DNA from: an uncultured Parvularculaceae bacterium
GTDB taxonomy: Bacteria > Pseudomonadota > Alphaproteobacteria > Caulobacterales > Parvularculaceae
DNA: 64,000 nt
Assembly (NCBI GenBank): GCA_947259375.1
Contig: CAMYLZ010000012.1
Coordinates: forward strand, 83,552-147,551
Direction of reading: 5' to 3'
Shown: piece after piece, positions 21,734-31,777 of the stretch
How positions within the stretch are numbered: the stretch's first letter is position 1
Layout of the letters: each line of letters starts with the position of its first letter
Program-made: the position numbers and the translations under genes
The notes under the pieces: model-generated
Seen by the model: the letters and a program-made list of their open reading frames with translations, nothing else
The model's database searches: none
Told to the model about the DNA's origin: nothing

Positions 21734-21820
21734 GGAATATTGCCGGTTTCGCGGCTTGCGTCGCGGCCATGAGAGAGTAAAGAAGAGCCAAAACTTCACA
21801 GATTCAAGGAGCGCACCCCG

Positions 21821-22159
21821 ATGACTTACGTGGTGACTGAAGCGTGCATCAAATGCAAATACACCGACTGTGTGGAGGTGTGCCCGGTGGACTGCTTCTA
21901 CGAAGGCGACAACATGCTGGTCATCCATCCGGATGAATGCATCGACTGCGGCGTTTGCGAGCCTGAATGTCCCGCCGAAGCGATTATCCCGGATACCGAG
22001 GACGGCGCCGACAAATGGGTCGAGATCAACACCAAATACGCCGCCGAATGGCCGAATATCACTCAGAAAATCGATGCCCTGCCCGGCGCTGATGATATTG
22101 TCGATGAAAAGGGCAAGTTCGAAAAATACTTCTCCGACAAGCCCGGCCAAGGCTCCTGA
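21821..22159 (+). CDS. fdxA: 7Fe-8S ferredoxin
   Basis: 112-residue ferredoxin of the FdxA type. [19 protein letters not shown] holds the first cluster ligands and [12 protein letters not shown] the second, consistent with one 3Fe-4S and one 4Fe-4S centre. C-terminal extension as in the alphaproteobacterial family. It is a low-potential electron carrier; the partner is unknown. Its position just before the CarD-family gene is often seen in this class. Confidence 0.95.
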   Translation: MTYVVTEACIKCKYTDCVEVCPVDCFYEGDNMLVIHPDECIDCGVCEPECPAEAIIPDTEDGADKWVEINTKYAAEWPNITQKIDALPGADDIVDEKGKFEKYFSDKPGQGS

Positions 22160-22397
22160 CGCCGTCGCCCTCCTCACGGCCATTGGCCCATAGCTTTTGT
22201 TGAAATTTTGTGCTAATATCCTAGCTGAATCTTGGGTTCTCTTGCAGCAGGGCCATATTGGGCCGGAGCATTCAAAAGACTGTATAAGCCCCTGAAAAAT
22301 CCCGCCTTTCTGATTTTGGGGAGATCCCAAAACGCGCTGGTGTTCAGGTCCGGTCGGAACGCTCCTGCTTCAGGAAACATCAGATAGGAAATTGGCG

Positions 22398-22421
22398 CCG
22401 CCGGCTCTGTCGGCGGTTTTT
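22398..22421 (+). terminator. Intrinsic terminator or attenuator just before the CarD gene
   Basis: CCGCCG pairs with CGGCGG around a seven-base loop, followed by five T. It is an ordinary-looking terminator for fdxA, but it ends only about 18 bases before the CarD start codon, leaving little room for a promoter downstream. A second inverted repeat, TTTTGGG...CCCAAAA (22314-22332), lies upstream in the same 279-base gap. See findings. Confidence 0.65.
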
Positions 22422-22438
22422 CAACGCAAGGGTCACAA

Positions 22439-23662
22439 ATGGCGACGAAATCGAAAAAAAGCGTGACACGAAAGACGGCGGCGAAAAAATCGACGGCCAA
22501 GAAAGCCCCACCCCGAAAAACCGCCGCCAGGAATGCGACGGTGAAAACCACCGCTCGAAAGGCCCCTGCCGCTTCGAAAAACGCCACTCAGAAGAAAGCC
22601 GCGCCGAAGACAGCCGCCAAGAAAACGGCCACGAAAAAAACCGCTGCAATAAAGGCGACAGCGAAAAAAACCGTGACGAAAAAGACTGTCACCCGGAAAT
22701 CAACAACCAAACCCGCCGCGAAGAAAGCGACTGTGAAAAGTACTGCGAAAACCCCCACCGCCAAGAAAGCGACCGTAAAAACGACGGCTGCAAAGAAACC
22801 AGCCGCCAAAAAAGCGAGCGTCAAAACCACCGCGAAAAAGGCTGCCCCCAAAGCGGCGGTCAAAACCGTAAAAAAACCGGCGCCCGCAAAGCCCGCTGCG
22901 GCAAAGAAAGCCGCCCCGGTAAAAAAAGCGGCCGCAAAGAAAGCGACCGCGACCAAGGCGAAGACCACCAAGAAAGTCGCTGCGGAAAAGCCGAAGAAGA
23001 AAAAGCTCGCCAATGTTGGCCAGGCGCCGCGCAAGACCACCCTCGCCGCGTCGATTCCGACTCCCACCAGCATTGCGCCGAAGGATACGCCCCAAGCGGA
23101 TGCGGAGGCCTCTGACAATGCGCCGGCGTCGAAATCCGCTAAACAGGATTTCAAGGTCAATGACAAGATCGTCTACCCGGCGCATGGGGTGGGCAAGATC
23201 GTCAGTCTCGAAAAACAGCAGGTCGCCGGCATTCCGATCGAGCTTTTCGTGATCAATTTCGATCAGGAAAAAATGAAATTGCGCGTGCCGACCGGCAAAG
23301 CGAAGGCCGCCGGCATGCGTCCCCTTTCCGACGAAAAGACGGTAAAGGACGCAATCGGCACGCTCAAAGGCCGTGCTCGGATCAAGCGCACCATGTGGTC
23401 GCGCCGGGCGCAGGAGTATGACGCCAAGATCAATTCCGGCGACATCAAGCTCGTGGCGGAAGTGGTTCGCGACCTTTATCGCGGAGAAGACCAGCCGGAG
23501 CAAAGCTATTCCGAGCGCCAATTATTCGAGGCCGCCCTCGACCGCATGGCGCGCGAAGTCGCCGCCGTGCGCAGCGTCGATCTCGGCAAGGCGATCGAGG
23601 AACTTGAGGGCGTTTTGAAAAAGAAAACGGCGGCGGCGGCGGCAGCGGCGGCGAACGCCTGA
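22439..23662 (+). CDS. CarD-family RNA polymerase-binding regulator fused to a histone H1-like tail
   Basis: 407 residues in two parts. Residues 1 to about 205 are a Lys/Ala/Thr-rich low-complexity region with many KKTAAKK- and AAKKA-like repeats, as in histone H1 and AlgP. Residues about 235-390 are a CarD/CdnL domain: the start KVNDKIVYPAHGVGKI is the RNA-polymerase-interacting module, and the helical part follows (RRAQEYDAKINSGDIK, DLYRGED, then SYSERQLFEAAL). CarD binds the RNAP beta subunit and stabilises open complexes. The basic tail could add general DNA binding. Typical CarD proteins are near 165-190 residues, so this is an unusual fusion. Ends with a poly-Ala run. Confidence 0.9.
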   Translation: MATKSKKSVTRKTAAKKSTAKKAPPRKTAARNATVKTTARKAPAASKNATQKKAAPKTAAKKTATKKTAAIKATAKKTVTKKTVTRKSTTKPAAKKATVKSTAKTPTAKKATVKTTAAKKPAAKKASVKTTAKKAAPKAAVKTVKKPAPAKPAAAKKAAPVKKAAAKKATATKAKTTKKVAAEKPKKKKLANVGQAPRKTTLAASIPTPTSIAPKDTPQADAEASDNAPASKSAKQDFKVNDKIVYPAHGVGKIVSLEKQQVAGIPIELFVINFDQEKMKLRVPTGKAKAAGMRPLSDEKTVKDAIGTLKGRARIKRTMWSRRAQEYDAKINSGDIKLVAEVVRDLYRGEDQPEQSYSERQLFEAALDRMAREVAAVRSVDLGKAIEELEGVLKKKTAAAAAAAANA

Positions 23663-23691
23663 CCGCCCCTTGTTTCCAACTTTCTTCAACC

Positions 23692-23723
23692 AAAAAGCCC
23701 TTGTGAAAGCACGGGCTTTTTTT
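23692..23723 (+). terminator. Intrinsic terminator after the CarD gene
   Basis: AAAAAGCCC pairs with GGGCTTTTT around a loop containing a further GTG/CAC pairing, and a T run follows. It lies 30 bases after the stop, between converging genes. Confidence 0.85.
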
Positions 23724-23763
23724 GCAACCGGACCCGCAATGCCGGAAATTTCGGCGGCGTATG

Positions 23764-24531
23764 CTAACGCTCTCCCCCTTCACCACGCGGCGGCGCGAGC
23801 AATTCGATTTGCTTTTGATGCACGAGGTCGATCGATGGGCCGTTTATCTCGTCCACAAACCCGCGCACGCGAATCTTAGCGCCTGCAAGCGCCGCGAGGT
23901 CAAGACCGCCCTTCGCCCATAAGCGGCACAGGCGACCCGCAGCGCTGGCGGTAAAGTCAGTGCGATAATCTGCACCGAAATTAAGATAGCAGCGGCTGCG
24001 AACCGCATTGGCGTTGGCGACAACGCCTTCGATAAGGTGATAACCGCCGACAGCGCCGCCGGCGGCGAGCGCATCGGCGATCTTGTATGCATCATAGGCC
24101 CAAAGCCCTTCATGACTGCGACGCGCCGCCGCTTCCCGCCTCATCAAACGATCGATAAATGCAAGGTCGTCCGTATGCGGCGCCACCCGAACCGCGCCGG
24201 CCGAAACGAGCGCTTCCTGAACCGTTTCACCGCCGCCACGGCGTCTCACCGAAACAGTGCGAACGCCCCACCGGGTTTTTGGCGCAACATCCTCAACCGC
24301 CAATTCACCTTCGAGCTGTTTTTGCAGTGCGCGCATCGCGGCCTCGAAATAGGCCGGGCGGTCCGGCTTCAGGCTGTAGAGCGGCGGCGCTATGACATCG
24401 GCAAGCTGAAATTCCTCATCCCCGAGAATGAAACGGTCGCCGGAAAGCGCCCGCGCCCTGGCGCCGCCACGCGCCCCTTGCGATCCCAGAACGCAAGCGC
24501 CCGCATGGACGAGAAAGGCGCGCCGCTTCAT
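23764..24531 (-). CDS. Exported thermonuclease (SNase)-like protein
   Basis: 255 residues. The N-terminus has a twin-arginine-like start (MKRRAFLVHAGACVLG). The rest follows a staphylococcal nuclease-like fold: LADVIAPP, then VSAGAVRVAP, a helical RREAAARRSHEGLWAY segment, and a C-terminal RGFVDEINGPSIDL strand. Catalytic Arg/Asp/Glu residues cannot be assigned confidently, so activity is uncertain. It overlaps pbpC by four bases as the last gene of an envelope operon. Confidence 0.65.
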   Translation of the reverse strand: MKRRAFLVHAGACVLGSQGARGGARARALSGDRFILGDEEFQLADVIAPPLYSLKPDRPAYFEAAMRALQKQLEGELAVEDVAPKTRWGVRTVSVRRRGGGETVQEALVSAGAVRVAPHTDDLAFIDRLMRREAAARRSHEGLWAYDAYKIADALAAGGAVGGYHLIEGVVANANAVRSRCYLNFGADYRTDFTASAAGRLCRLWAKGGLDLAALAGAKIRVRGFVDEINGPSIDLVHQKQIELLAPPRGEGGER

Positions 24532-26660
24532 CCGGCAACGACCCTCACCTTGGCGCGCGCCGACCGGCCTGCCCCGTCAACGACGACGATATCGTAAAAG
24601 CCCGCTTCATCTGGGCGCCAAAGATGCCTGCCGCTGGTCGCCTCGCGCGAAACCGGTTCGCCATTGACATACCAGCGATGCTCATGTGCGCCGCCTCGCG
24701 CCGCCAGCGCATAGCCGCGCTGTTCCGCACCAAGATAGATCTCGACGCCATCGCGTGGAAAGACGATGCGCGGCGGCGCCGCCACGGCAGGTCGTTCGAA
24801 CCGGGCAAGCACCGGCGCCAGCGCGTCCTGCGGCCCATCGCCAAGCGCATCGTGAGCGCCGCCGCGCTGAAGCATGTCGAAAATATCAAACAACAGCGGG
24901 GCCGCCGTTCTGCGCCCCGTATGTCCCGGGCGCGGCGCCCCGTCAGCGCGCCCGACCCAAACGATTACTGTGTATTCACCGTCATGCCCGGCGGCCCAGG
25001 CATCGCGATAGCCGTATGACGTGCCGGTCTTGAACGCCACCGCCGACGCCTCGCGCGCGAGTGCCGCCGGCGCGCGGCCCTGGAGCGCGGGACTGTCCGC
25101 CAGGATTGCGCTGATGCGATGCGCCGTTTCTTCCGAGAACAGACGGTAGGCTGCGCTTGCAACGTCCTTCTCGTCTTCACGCCAGATCAGCGGCTTTACC
25201 GCACCGGCATCGCCCAGCGCGGCGTAAAGCGCCGCGAGCTCGCGCGCCGTCACGCCTGCGCCGCCTAATGCGAGCGCAAGGCCCGGCTTGCTGTCCGCCC
25301 GTTCGGGCGTACGCAAAGCGACGCCCGCCGATCGCAACAAGGACGCGAAGCGCGCCGCGCCCACCCGGTCCAGCGCGTTCACCGCCGGCACGTTCAGCGA
25401 ATGCTGGAGCGCTTCGCGCACCCGCACCTCACCGCGAAATCCACGGTCGAAATTTTCCGGCGCGTAATCGCCGAAGGAGCGCGGCATGTCGTCGATCACC
25501 GTATCCGCACCCGCATGCCCTTCTTCAAAGGCCAGCGCGTAGATGAACGGCTTCAGCGCGGAGCCCGGCGAGCGCGCAGCCGCCGTCAGATCCATCCAGC
25601 CGCCGGGCGCATCAAGACCCGAAGAGCCAATGCTGGCGCGAACCGCGCGCGACTTGTTCTCAACGATCATCAAGGACGCGGTCGCGCCATCATCAAACTG
25701 TGCGGCATAATCCGTAAGTAGACTTTCCGCGCGCCGTTGCAGGTCCGCGTCGAGGCTTGCGCGGATTACGCCGCCTCCTCCTTCCGCTGCAAGGTTTCGC
25801 GCCGCATGATAGGCGTGGCGCGGCAATAGATGGCGGGTTTGCGGCAACCGCGCGTTTGCCGCTTCCTGCGCCAACCGAGGAGACAACGCGCCCAGCCCCT
25901 TCAGTTTTTCCAGAACCGCCGCGCGCGCGGCCCGCGCCGCATCCGGTTTCAAATCCGGACGGCGCGCTTCCGGCGCCTGCGGAAGTGCGATCAGAAGCGC
26001 TTGCTCCGCGTCTGTCAGCCGGCCCGGTTCCTTGTCGAAGTAAAGCCGGCTCGCGGCGCGCACACCTTCGATATTCCCGCCATAAGGCGCGAGCGTCAGG
26101 TATAGCTCGAGAATTTCCTGCTTTGATAAACGCCGCTCAAGCTGCAAGGCGCGCAGCATTTCGATCGCTTTTGATCCTGGCGTTCTCGGGCGCGGTTCAA
26201 TCAGCCGCGCCGTCTGCATCGTGATGGTCGAGGCGCCGGAAGTAACGCGGCTCGCGCGCATGGACGCAGCGCCCGCACGCGCTACCGCCAGCAGGTCAAC
26301 GCCCCAATGCGCATGGAATCTTTTGTCTTCGATGAGGATCAAGCGCTCGATGAAAACTGGGTCAACCTCTTCGAGGCTGACGGCAAAACGCCAGCGTCCC
26401 TCGCTTGTAGTAAAGCCGTGCAGCCACGCGCCATGGCGATCGACCACCAGCGGCGAGACGGCCCGCGCCCGATCAATCTGCGGCGGAAAGAGAAGATCGA
26501 GCGCTGCAACGAACGCCAAACACGCTAATGCCGCCTTGGAGATCGCGCCGACAACGCCCCCGCCGAAAAATATGAATCGCGCCCATCGTGAGAACGCCAA
26601 TCCTGCCCCTGCGCTTTCCGCGAAGCGCCGCACGCCGATCAAGCGGCGCAGCAATCTCAT
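24528..26660 (-). CDS. pbpC: Penicillin-binding protein 1C
   Basis: 710-residue bifunctional class A PBP. An N-terminal membrane anchor is followed by glycosyltransferase motifs (EDKRFHAHWGVD; TITMQTARL; KEPGRLTDAEQALLIALPQAPE), a transpeptidase domain (serine motif SPGSALKPF, the SLN motif as HSLNVP, and KTGTS), and a C-terminal BiPBP_C-like beta domain. It builds peptidoglycan or acts with the alpha-2-macroglobulin encoded just upstream, a conserved pairing (PbpC-YfhM). Overlaps both neighbours by four bases. Confidence 0.94.
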   Translation of the reverse strand: MRLLRRLIGVRRFAESAGAGLAFSRWARFIFFGGGVVGAISKAALACLAFVAALDLLFPPQIDRARAVSPLVVDRHGAWLHGFTTSEGRWRFAVSLEEVDPVFIERLILIEDKRFHAHWGVDLLAVARAGAASMRASRVTSGASTITMQTARLIEPRPRTPGSKAIEMLRALQLERRLSKQEILELYLTLAPYGGNIEGVRAASRLYFDKEPGRLTDAEQALLIALPQAPEARRPDLKPDAARAARAAVLEKLKGLGALSPRLAQEAANARLPQTRHLLPRHAYHAARNLAAEGGGGVIRASLDADLQRRAESLLTDYAAQFDDGATASLMIVENKSRAVRASIGSSGLDAPGGWMDLTAAARSPGSALKPFIYALAFEEGHAGADTVIDDMPRSFGDYAPENFDRGFRGEVRVREALQHSLNVPAVNALDRVGAARFASLLRSAGVALRTPERADSKPGLALALGGAGVTARELAALYAALGDAGAVKPLIWREDEKDVASAAYRLFSEETAHRISAILADSPALQGRAPAALAREASAVAFKTGTSYGYRDAWAAGHDGEYTVIVWVGRADGAPRPGHTGRRTAAPLLFDIFDMLQRGGAHDALGDGPQDALAPVLARFERPAVAAPPRIVFPRDGVEIYLGAEQRGYALAARGGAHEHRWYVNGEPVSREATSGRHLWRPDEAGFYDIVVVDGAGRSARAKVRVVAG

Positions 26661-29600
26661 TGCGCCGCCGCGATGGTGACGCGCGAAACGCCGGTGCGCG
26701 CGAATAGGCCCGGCCGGTACATGTCTTCGACCACCGCGCCGGGCGCGACAAACGCGCCTGGCGTTACCGCGCGGATAACGTAGGCGAGCGTGAAACGCTC
26801 CCCGCGCCGGATATCCACCGCGGCAACGAAGCGATCATCACGCGCCTCCGCGACGCGCGGGCGCGAAAGTTCGCCCACCCATTTATAAGGCCCGTTCCGG
26901 TCGCGCCCGCCGCCATCTTCAGGTTTCAGGATCGCTTCAATTTCAAAGCCCGCCGGCAACAAATCGGCGATAATCGCAGGGTGCAGGCGCTGATCCGACG
27001 CCCGGCCCGAAATCACCACCACCAACCGGTCATTCTGCCGGATTTGCGCAAGATCCGCCGGCCGCCCATCGCGGGTGGCGATGCGTTTGGCGAGGGTAAA
27101 GCCTTGCGCCGCCGCTGGCGGCGCCGAAGCCGGCGCGCCTGACACGCTCAGTGAACGGAAAATCTGCCCCTCGCCGTCATTACGATAAGCAAGGCCATCC
27201 GCGATCTCCGATGCCCCCGGCGTGAATGACGGCGCCGGCGGCAAATTGGCGAGCGCAACCCCGCCAACCGATAGGGCCACTGGCCCGCCCTCGCGCAGCA
27301 GCGCTTGCGCCGCCAGCAAGGTAAAGGCTTTTTCTTGCGTATGCATGGCGCCCGGCTCTTTCATCACCGTGGTGAAGGTTTCAGCAATGGCTTCGGTCTT
27401 GTCAGCTTGTCCGGCTTCGACGGCCAGCGCGAGGACGCCGGCGGTGTCGCGCAAGCTCGTTTGATAATAATCGCCGCGATTCTGCCAGCCGAAGGCGGCG
27501 ACCGCTTTTTCAAAGGCGCTGCTCGCCCGGGCGCGATCGCCCATAAAGGCGAGCGCCGCGCCGATATGCGCGCGAGCAAGCGGGCTCGGCGTTTCATCGA
27601 GCAGCGCATCATGGAAATAGCGCAAATCCGACAGATCGGCCTGGCCGGCGCGCGCCAGCACATAAAGCGCATAGGCCGCCGACCGCCGGCGCAGATGTTC
27701 GCGCGTATCGTTGTTGCCGTTGAAATCCGCAACGCTTGTCTGGTAGCTTGCCAAATACCAGCGATCGACGCGGGCCATCTCCTGCAATGACGAATAAGCG
27801 CGCGCCAGCGCTGCTTCCGGCACCGCATAACCTTCCGCCTTGGCGCGATAGAGAAAATCCGTCACATAAGCGCCAAGCCATGGCGATGCCCAGCGATCGC
27901 CGACACGCCACAAGCCAAAGGCGCCGTCCGTACTCTGACGGTCAAGCAATGTATTTATTGCTGATTGCACGCGCGGGCGCACCTGGCGCTCCGGTCCGCG
28001 GCCGATTTCACCGCCCAGCACGTCAACGAATAATAGCGGCATCGCCGAACTGGTCAGCTGTTCGGAGCAACCGTAAGGGTAGCGGAAAAGCGCATCGAGC
28101 AACGGTCCCGGCTCCACCCCGCGCAGGCGTGAGAAGGAGACCGCGACTTCCGCCGAGCCTGGAACAAAAGGTTCCGTCACTGTTTGCGTGAGCCGGAAAG
28201 TCTCGCCGGGATCCAGTGCGGCGGTCCTGACCTCCGTTATCGGAAAATAAGGCGTACGCGACTGGATCGGATAAGCGCGTGAGACGGCGAACCCGTCCGG
28301 CCCCTCGACCTTCAGATTGACCGCGCCGACGCCGACCTCGCCAGCCGCAAAGCTGAACGCTCTGGTCTGCTTTTCGCCGCGCGCCAGCGTGACAGTTTCA
28401 CGCGCGGCAAGGCCTACCGGTCCCTCGCCGGAAAGCGAGATCACATAATCGCCCGCCGCGCCCTCGACATTGTCGATCAGCAAGGTCGCGGTCGCGCTGT
28501 CGCCTGGCGCAATGAAGCGCGGCAGCGCAAGCTCAGCGGGCACAGGATCGCGCACGGTCAGCGGCTTCGACGCGCTGCCGAGCTTGTCTTTCGACCAGGC
28601 CACCGCCATAAGCCGCAATTCGCCATTAAAGTCCGGAACCTCAATCGGCACGCGGGCCTTGCCGTCCTCGCCGACCGTCACCGGCCCGGAAAACAGCGCC
28701 ACGGATTTCGTCGGCACGACGGTCAACCCCTCGCCGCCCAACTGATCGCCGCCAAATCGCGCCGGCGCGCCGAGATTAGCGTTCAAAATTCGTCCGTAAT
28801 CATCGCGGAGCGCAACGCCGAGGCGCTTTTTGCCGTAATAATGCGCCACCGGATCGGGCGATGAGAATTTCGTAATTCGCAAGATGCCTTCATCCACCGC
28901 CGCGAGCGTCATCATCACGCTCGCACCCGGCGCGGCGCCGGATATCGTCACCGGCAGACCGAGGCGCTGGCGCGGCCGAAAAACATCCGGCTGGTCGATC
29001 GCCACCTCGAGTTTGCGCGCCTTCATGTCGAACGGAACATAGGTCGCGGCCATCGCCCGGCGCGGCGCCGGCTGGTTGCGCGCATCGCGCGGCGTGACGA
29101 CGCTCGCTAGGACGTAAAAGCCCGCGCCCCAATCCTCGTCAGTATCGATGATGATCTCGCGACCGCCTGCACCGACCTTCATCCGCTGCACGCGATGCAC
29201 CCGGTCCGTGGCGATAGCGATCGTCGCCTCGCCTTCATAAGGCGAGTTGAGAAACAGCCGCGCGCGCGAGCCCGGCGCCACCGCGTCATTCTGCAGCGTC
29301 ACCGCAGCCTGGTCCGGCGTATCCGCCCCCGCCGCATGCGAGCGCCAACCCACATAAAAGCGAATATCGCTTGTCGCCTTGCCGCCGGCTTCGGTGACCG
29401 CCAAGCGATACGTGCCCGGATCAACGCGCTGGTTAACCAATGCTGCAAACTGTTGCGGCCCGGTCTTGCCGCGTCCTTCAGCCACCAGCACATCGCGGAA
29501 AGAACGCCGCCAGCGCCACTGGCCGTTTTCACGATACCAGTCGAACCAGTAATCTTCTTCGACGAGACGCCATTCAAGCTCGCCATCGACTGGCTGGCCT

Positions 29601-31606
29601 TGCCAGTCAAGCAGCACCGCGTTGACCGCCACATCCTCATCCCGGCCAAAGCCGCTACCGTCGCTCGCGAGCTTAACGCCCACATAATGATCGTCAGGCC
29701 GTACCGGAATGCGCGCGGATTCACGCACAACGCGCCCGCCCGGCTCGACAACGCCGACAACAAGATCCGCGCGCATCGGCGCGCCGTAATCTTTCGGCGC
29801 GTCATCGACTTTCAGCACGACGCTCGCTGCGCCCTCCGCATCGGTCACGGTTTTAGGCAGCGTGATGAAGCGTTCGTCGAACCGCCCGTTCACCGGCCCA
29901 AACCGATAGCCTGAAAAATCTGGAAACGGATTTGGATCGAGCCGCAGGCGCGCTTCCGCCTCGACCGCAAGACCGCTCGCCGGCGCGCCGTAAAGATAGC
30001 GGCTCGAAACTTCAAGCTCGCGCGCCTCACCCGGCCGGATCGGCGTTTTTTCGTCGCCTTCGATTTTCACCTCAAGGCGCTGCGGCACGAAATCCTCGAC
30101 CGAGAATTGCGCCGCGCCGACAAGACCGTCCAAGCCGTCCGCCGCGACTTCGATGCGCCAGTGCCCGCGCGCGGCGGAGGCCGGCACATCATAGGCAAAT
30201 GAGAAACCGCCCACGGAAAGTTTTTCAAAACGCCTCGTCAGGGCTTCGGTCGCATTTGGCCGGCGGATCGTCACCGTCAATGGCCGGTCATCGATGGCGC
30301 GCCCTGCATCGTTGCGCAGCAGGCCCGAAACATGGACCGTCTCGCCCGGCCGGTAAATGCCGCGATCGAGATACACGAATGCGTCAATTTTGGGTGGCGC
30401 AGCACGCCCGCCCACATCGCGGTCCGACAGATCAAGCGGCGCACGCGTCAAATCGAGCGCGGCGAAATCGTCCTGCGGGCCGTACGCCATCAACATGCGC
30501 GGCGTTAATGGATAGTCGCCATTGGTCGCCGCCCCCTGGAAACGCGCGCGACCATCCGCATCGGTGATCGCGGTGGCGAGAATATCATTATTCGCGGCGA
30601 TCAGGCTCAGCTTGACGCCGGAATGCGCCCGCGCGGTCGCGATCGAACGGACGATTACGTCAATGCCGTCGGCGCCCGAATAGGTTGTCAACGCCATATC
30701 GGTGAAGACGATCCACCGCCAGGCCTGCGCCGTGCGATATTCATCAGCACCGGGAGAGACATCTTTGATATGCAAAAAATACGCGCCGGGTTTCAGTTCG
30801 CCAAGCGCAGCGCCGAGGGCGAACACGCTGGTCGTCATTTCATTGCGCGCGCCCGGCGTTTCGATCTCGCCCGACCACAATTTGACGCCGACATCCTTGC
30901 CGTCTTCTTCATCCCAGACATAAGCGTAACGGTCTTCGCCTGTGGCCTCGCCGGCGACGATGTTCTTGCGCGCCAGCGAACGGTCCGAAACCCGGTAAAC
31001 GCTAATCTCAAGCTTTTCGACATTGACTGTTTCAATACCGACGCCATCGGCCTCAAGCCGCGGAAGGATGACGCCGTCGCCGGCGAAACCCGCATAGGCC
31101 GGCTTGTCGCCAAAAGCGACAGTAAGACTGTCGGCGCGCGCGAGCCGGTCCCCGCCCCGCCCCGGCAGCCCGGCGCGCAAACGCACCTGATACTCCTTGT
31201 CGAACTCAAGGCCGACAAGGCACAGCGAAGTTCCGTCAACCTCGAAGGCGACGCCAGCCTCAGGCGTCACCCGCACATAATCCGCGTAATTGACATCGCC
31301 GCTATCATCGAGACGGCGCGTGAACTGCAGACAGGCTTTTGGCGCATCCGCGCCAGTGTCGAGGCGCAGCCGGCGATAGGCAAAGGCGTCATCCGTCGGT
31401 CCCGCCGGCCGGGGCGCGTCCTCGCCGCGCGGCGTCTGGAACGGATGGCGGGCCGTACGCGCTGGCGCCTCGCCGCCGATCGCTTGTTGCAGCGCCGGCG
31501 CGCCGCGCCCACCCGCTTCGGGCGCGACCGCCCGCCCGATGAACAACCCCGCGGCGAACGCCGCCAATACTCCGCCCGCGATAAACGCCGCCTGCCGTCG
31601 CGCCAT
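26657..31606 (-). CDS. Bacterial alpha-2-macroglobulin (YfhM-like)
   Basis: 1649-residue periplasmic protease trap. An N-terminal hydrophobic helix (about 8-28) acts as signal or anchor; I see no lipobox, unlike E. coli YfhM. A series of MG beta domains includes the MG1-type VYLDRGIYRPGETVHVSG, then the thioester motif YGCSEQLTS in the complement-like helical domain, and a C-terminal receptor-like domain. The intact CxEQ thioester indicates covalent trapping of attacking proteases. Located with pbpC, thought to protect and repair the envelope after breach. First gene of a three-gene operon. Confidence 0.94.
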   Translation of the reverse strand: MARRQAAFIAGGVLAAFAAGLFIGRAVAPEAGGRGAPALQQAIGGEAPARTARHPFQTPRGEDAPRPAGPTDDAFAYRRLRLDTGADAPKACLQFTRRLDDSGDVNYADYVRVTPEAGVAFEVDGTSLCLVGLEFDKEYQVRLRAGLPGRGGDRLARADSLTVAFGDKPAYAGFAGDGVILPRLEADGVGIETVNVEKLEISVYRVSDRSLARKNIVAGEATGEDRYAYVWDEEDGKDVGVKLWSGEIETPGARNEMTTSVFALGAALGELKPGAYFLHIKDVSPGADEYRTAQAWRWIVFTDMALTTYSGADGIDVIVRSIATARAHSGVKLSLIAANNDILATAITDADGRARFQGAATNGDYPLTPRMLMAYGPQDDFAALDLTRAPLDLSDRDVGGRAAPPKIDAFVYLDRGIYRPGETVHVSGLLRNDAGRAIDDRPLTVTIRRPNATEALTRRFEKLSVGGFSFAYDVPASAARGHWRIEVAADGLDGLVGAAQFSVEDFVPQRLEVKIEGDEKTPIRPGEARELEVSSRYLYGAPASGLAVEAEARLRLDPNPFPDFSGYRFGPVNGRFDERFITLPKTVTDAEGAASVVLKVDDAPKDYGAPMRADLVVGVVEPGGRVVRESARIPVRPDDHYVGVKLASDGSGFGRDEDVAVNAVLLDWQGQPVDGELEWRLVEEDYWFDWYRENGQWRWRRSFRDVLVAEGRGKTGPQQFAALVNQRVDPGTYRLAVTEAGGKATSDIRFYVGWRSHAAGADTPDQAAVTLQNDAVAPGSRARLFLNSPYEGEATIAIATDRVHRVQRMKVGAGGREIIIDTDEDWGAGFYVLASVVTPRDARNQPAPRRAMAATYVPFDMKARKLEVAIDQPDVFRPRQRLGLPVTISGAAPGASVMMTLAAVDEGILRITKFSSPDPVAHYYGKKRLGVALRDDYGRILNANLGAPARFGGDQLGGEGLTVVPTKSVALFSGPVTVGEDGKARVPIEVPDFNGELRLMAVAWSKDKLGSASKPLTVRDPVPAELALPRFIAPGDSATATLLIDNVEGAAGDYVISLSGEGPVGLAARETVTLARGEKQTRAFSFAAGEVGVGAVNLKVEGPDGFAVSRAYPIQSRTPYFPITEVRTAALDPGETFRLTQTVTEPFVPGSAEVAVSFSRLRGVEPGPLLDALFRYPYGCSEQLTSSAMPLLFVDVLGGEIGRGPERQVRPRVQSAINTLLDRQSTDGAFGLWRVGDRWASPWLGAYVTDFLYRAKAEGYAVPEAALARAYSSLQEMARVDRWYLASYQTSVADFNGNNDTREHLRRRSAAYALYVLARAGQADLSDLRYFHDALLDETPSPLARAHIGAALAFMGDRARASSAFEKAVAAFGWQNRGDYYQTSLRDTAGVLALAVEAGQADKTEAIAETFTTVMKEPGAMHTQEKAFTLLAAQALLREGGPVALSVGGVALANLPPAPSFTPGASEIADGLAYRNDGEGQIFRSLSVSGAPASAPPAAAQGFTLAKRIATRDGRPADLAQIRQNDRLVVVISGRASDQRLHPAIIADLLPAGFEIEAILKPEDGGGRDRNGPYKWVGELSRPRVAEARDDRFVAAVDIRRGERFTLAYVIRAVTPGAFVAPGAVVEDMYRPGLFARTGVSRVTIAAAQ

Positions 31607-31777
31607 GAACCCTCTCCCGTCTTCACGCCCGCCAAATCAGAATGTTGCGGGCAATTATGGCGGTTAATCAACACAAGGAAAACGATTCCGCGTCGAATCA
31701 GTGATTTTCCGGCGCCGATCGCCGAAAGCCGGTTTAGCTGCGCCGCAAAATTGGATAAGGTCGCCGCCCAGCCGCGC

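Noticed and set aside
22588..23521. Two long minus-strand frames rich in Phe/Ala and Gly/Arg
   Set aside because: Produced by the Lys/Ala codon repeats of the CarD fusion read backwards.
31607..31777. Promoter-less small gene before the tRNA half
   Set aside because: No frame with a ribosome site or sensible composition; ordinary upstream region of the alpha-2-macroglobulin and tRNA genes.
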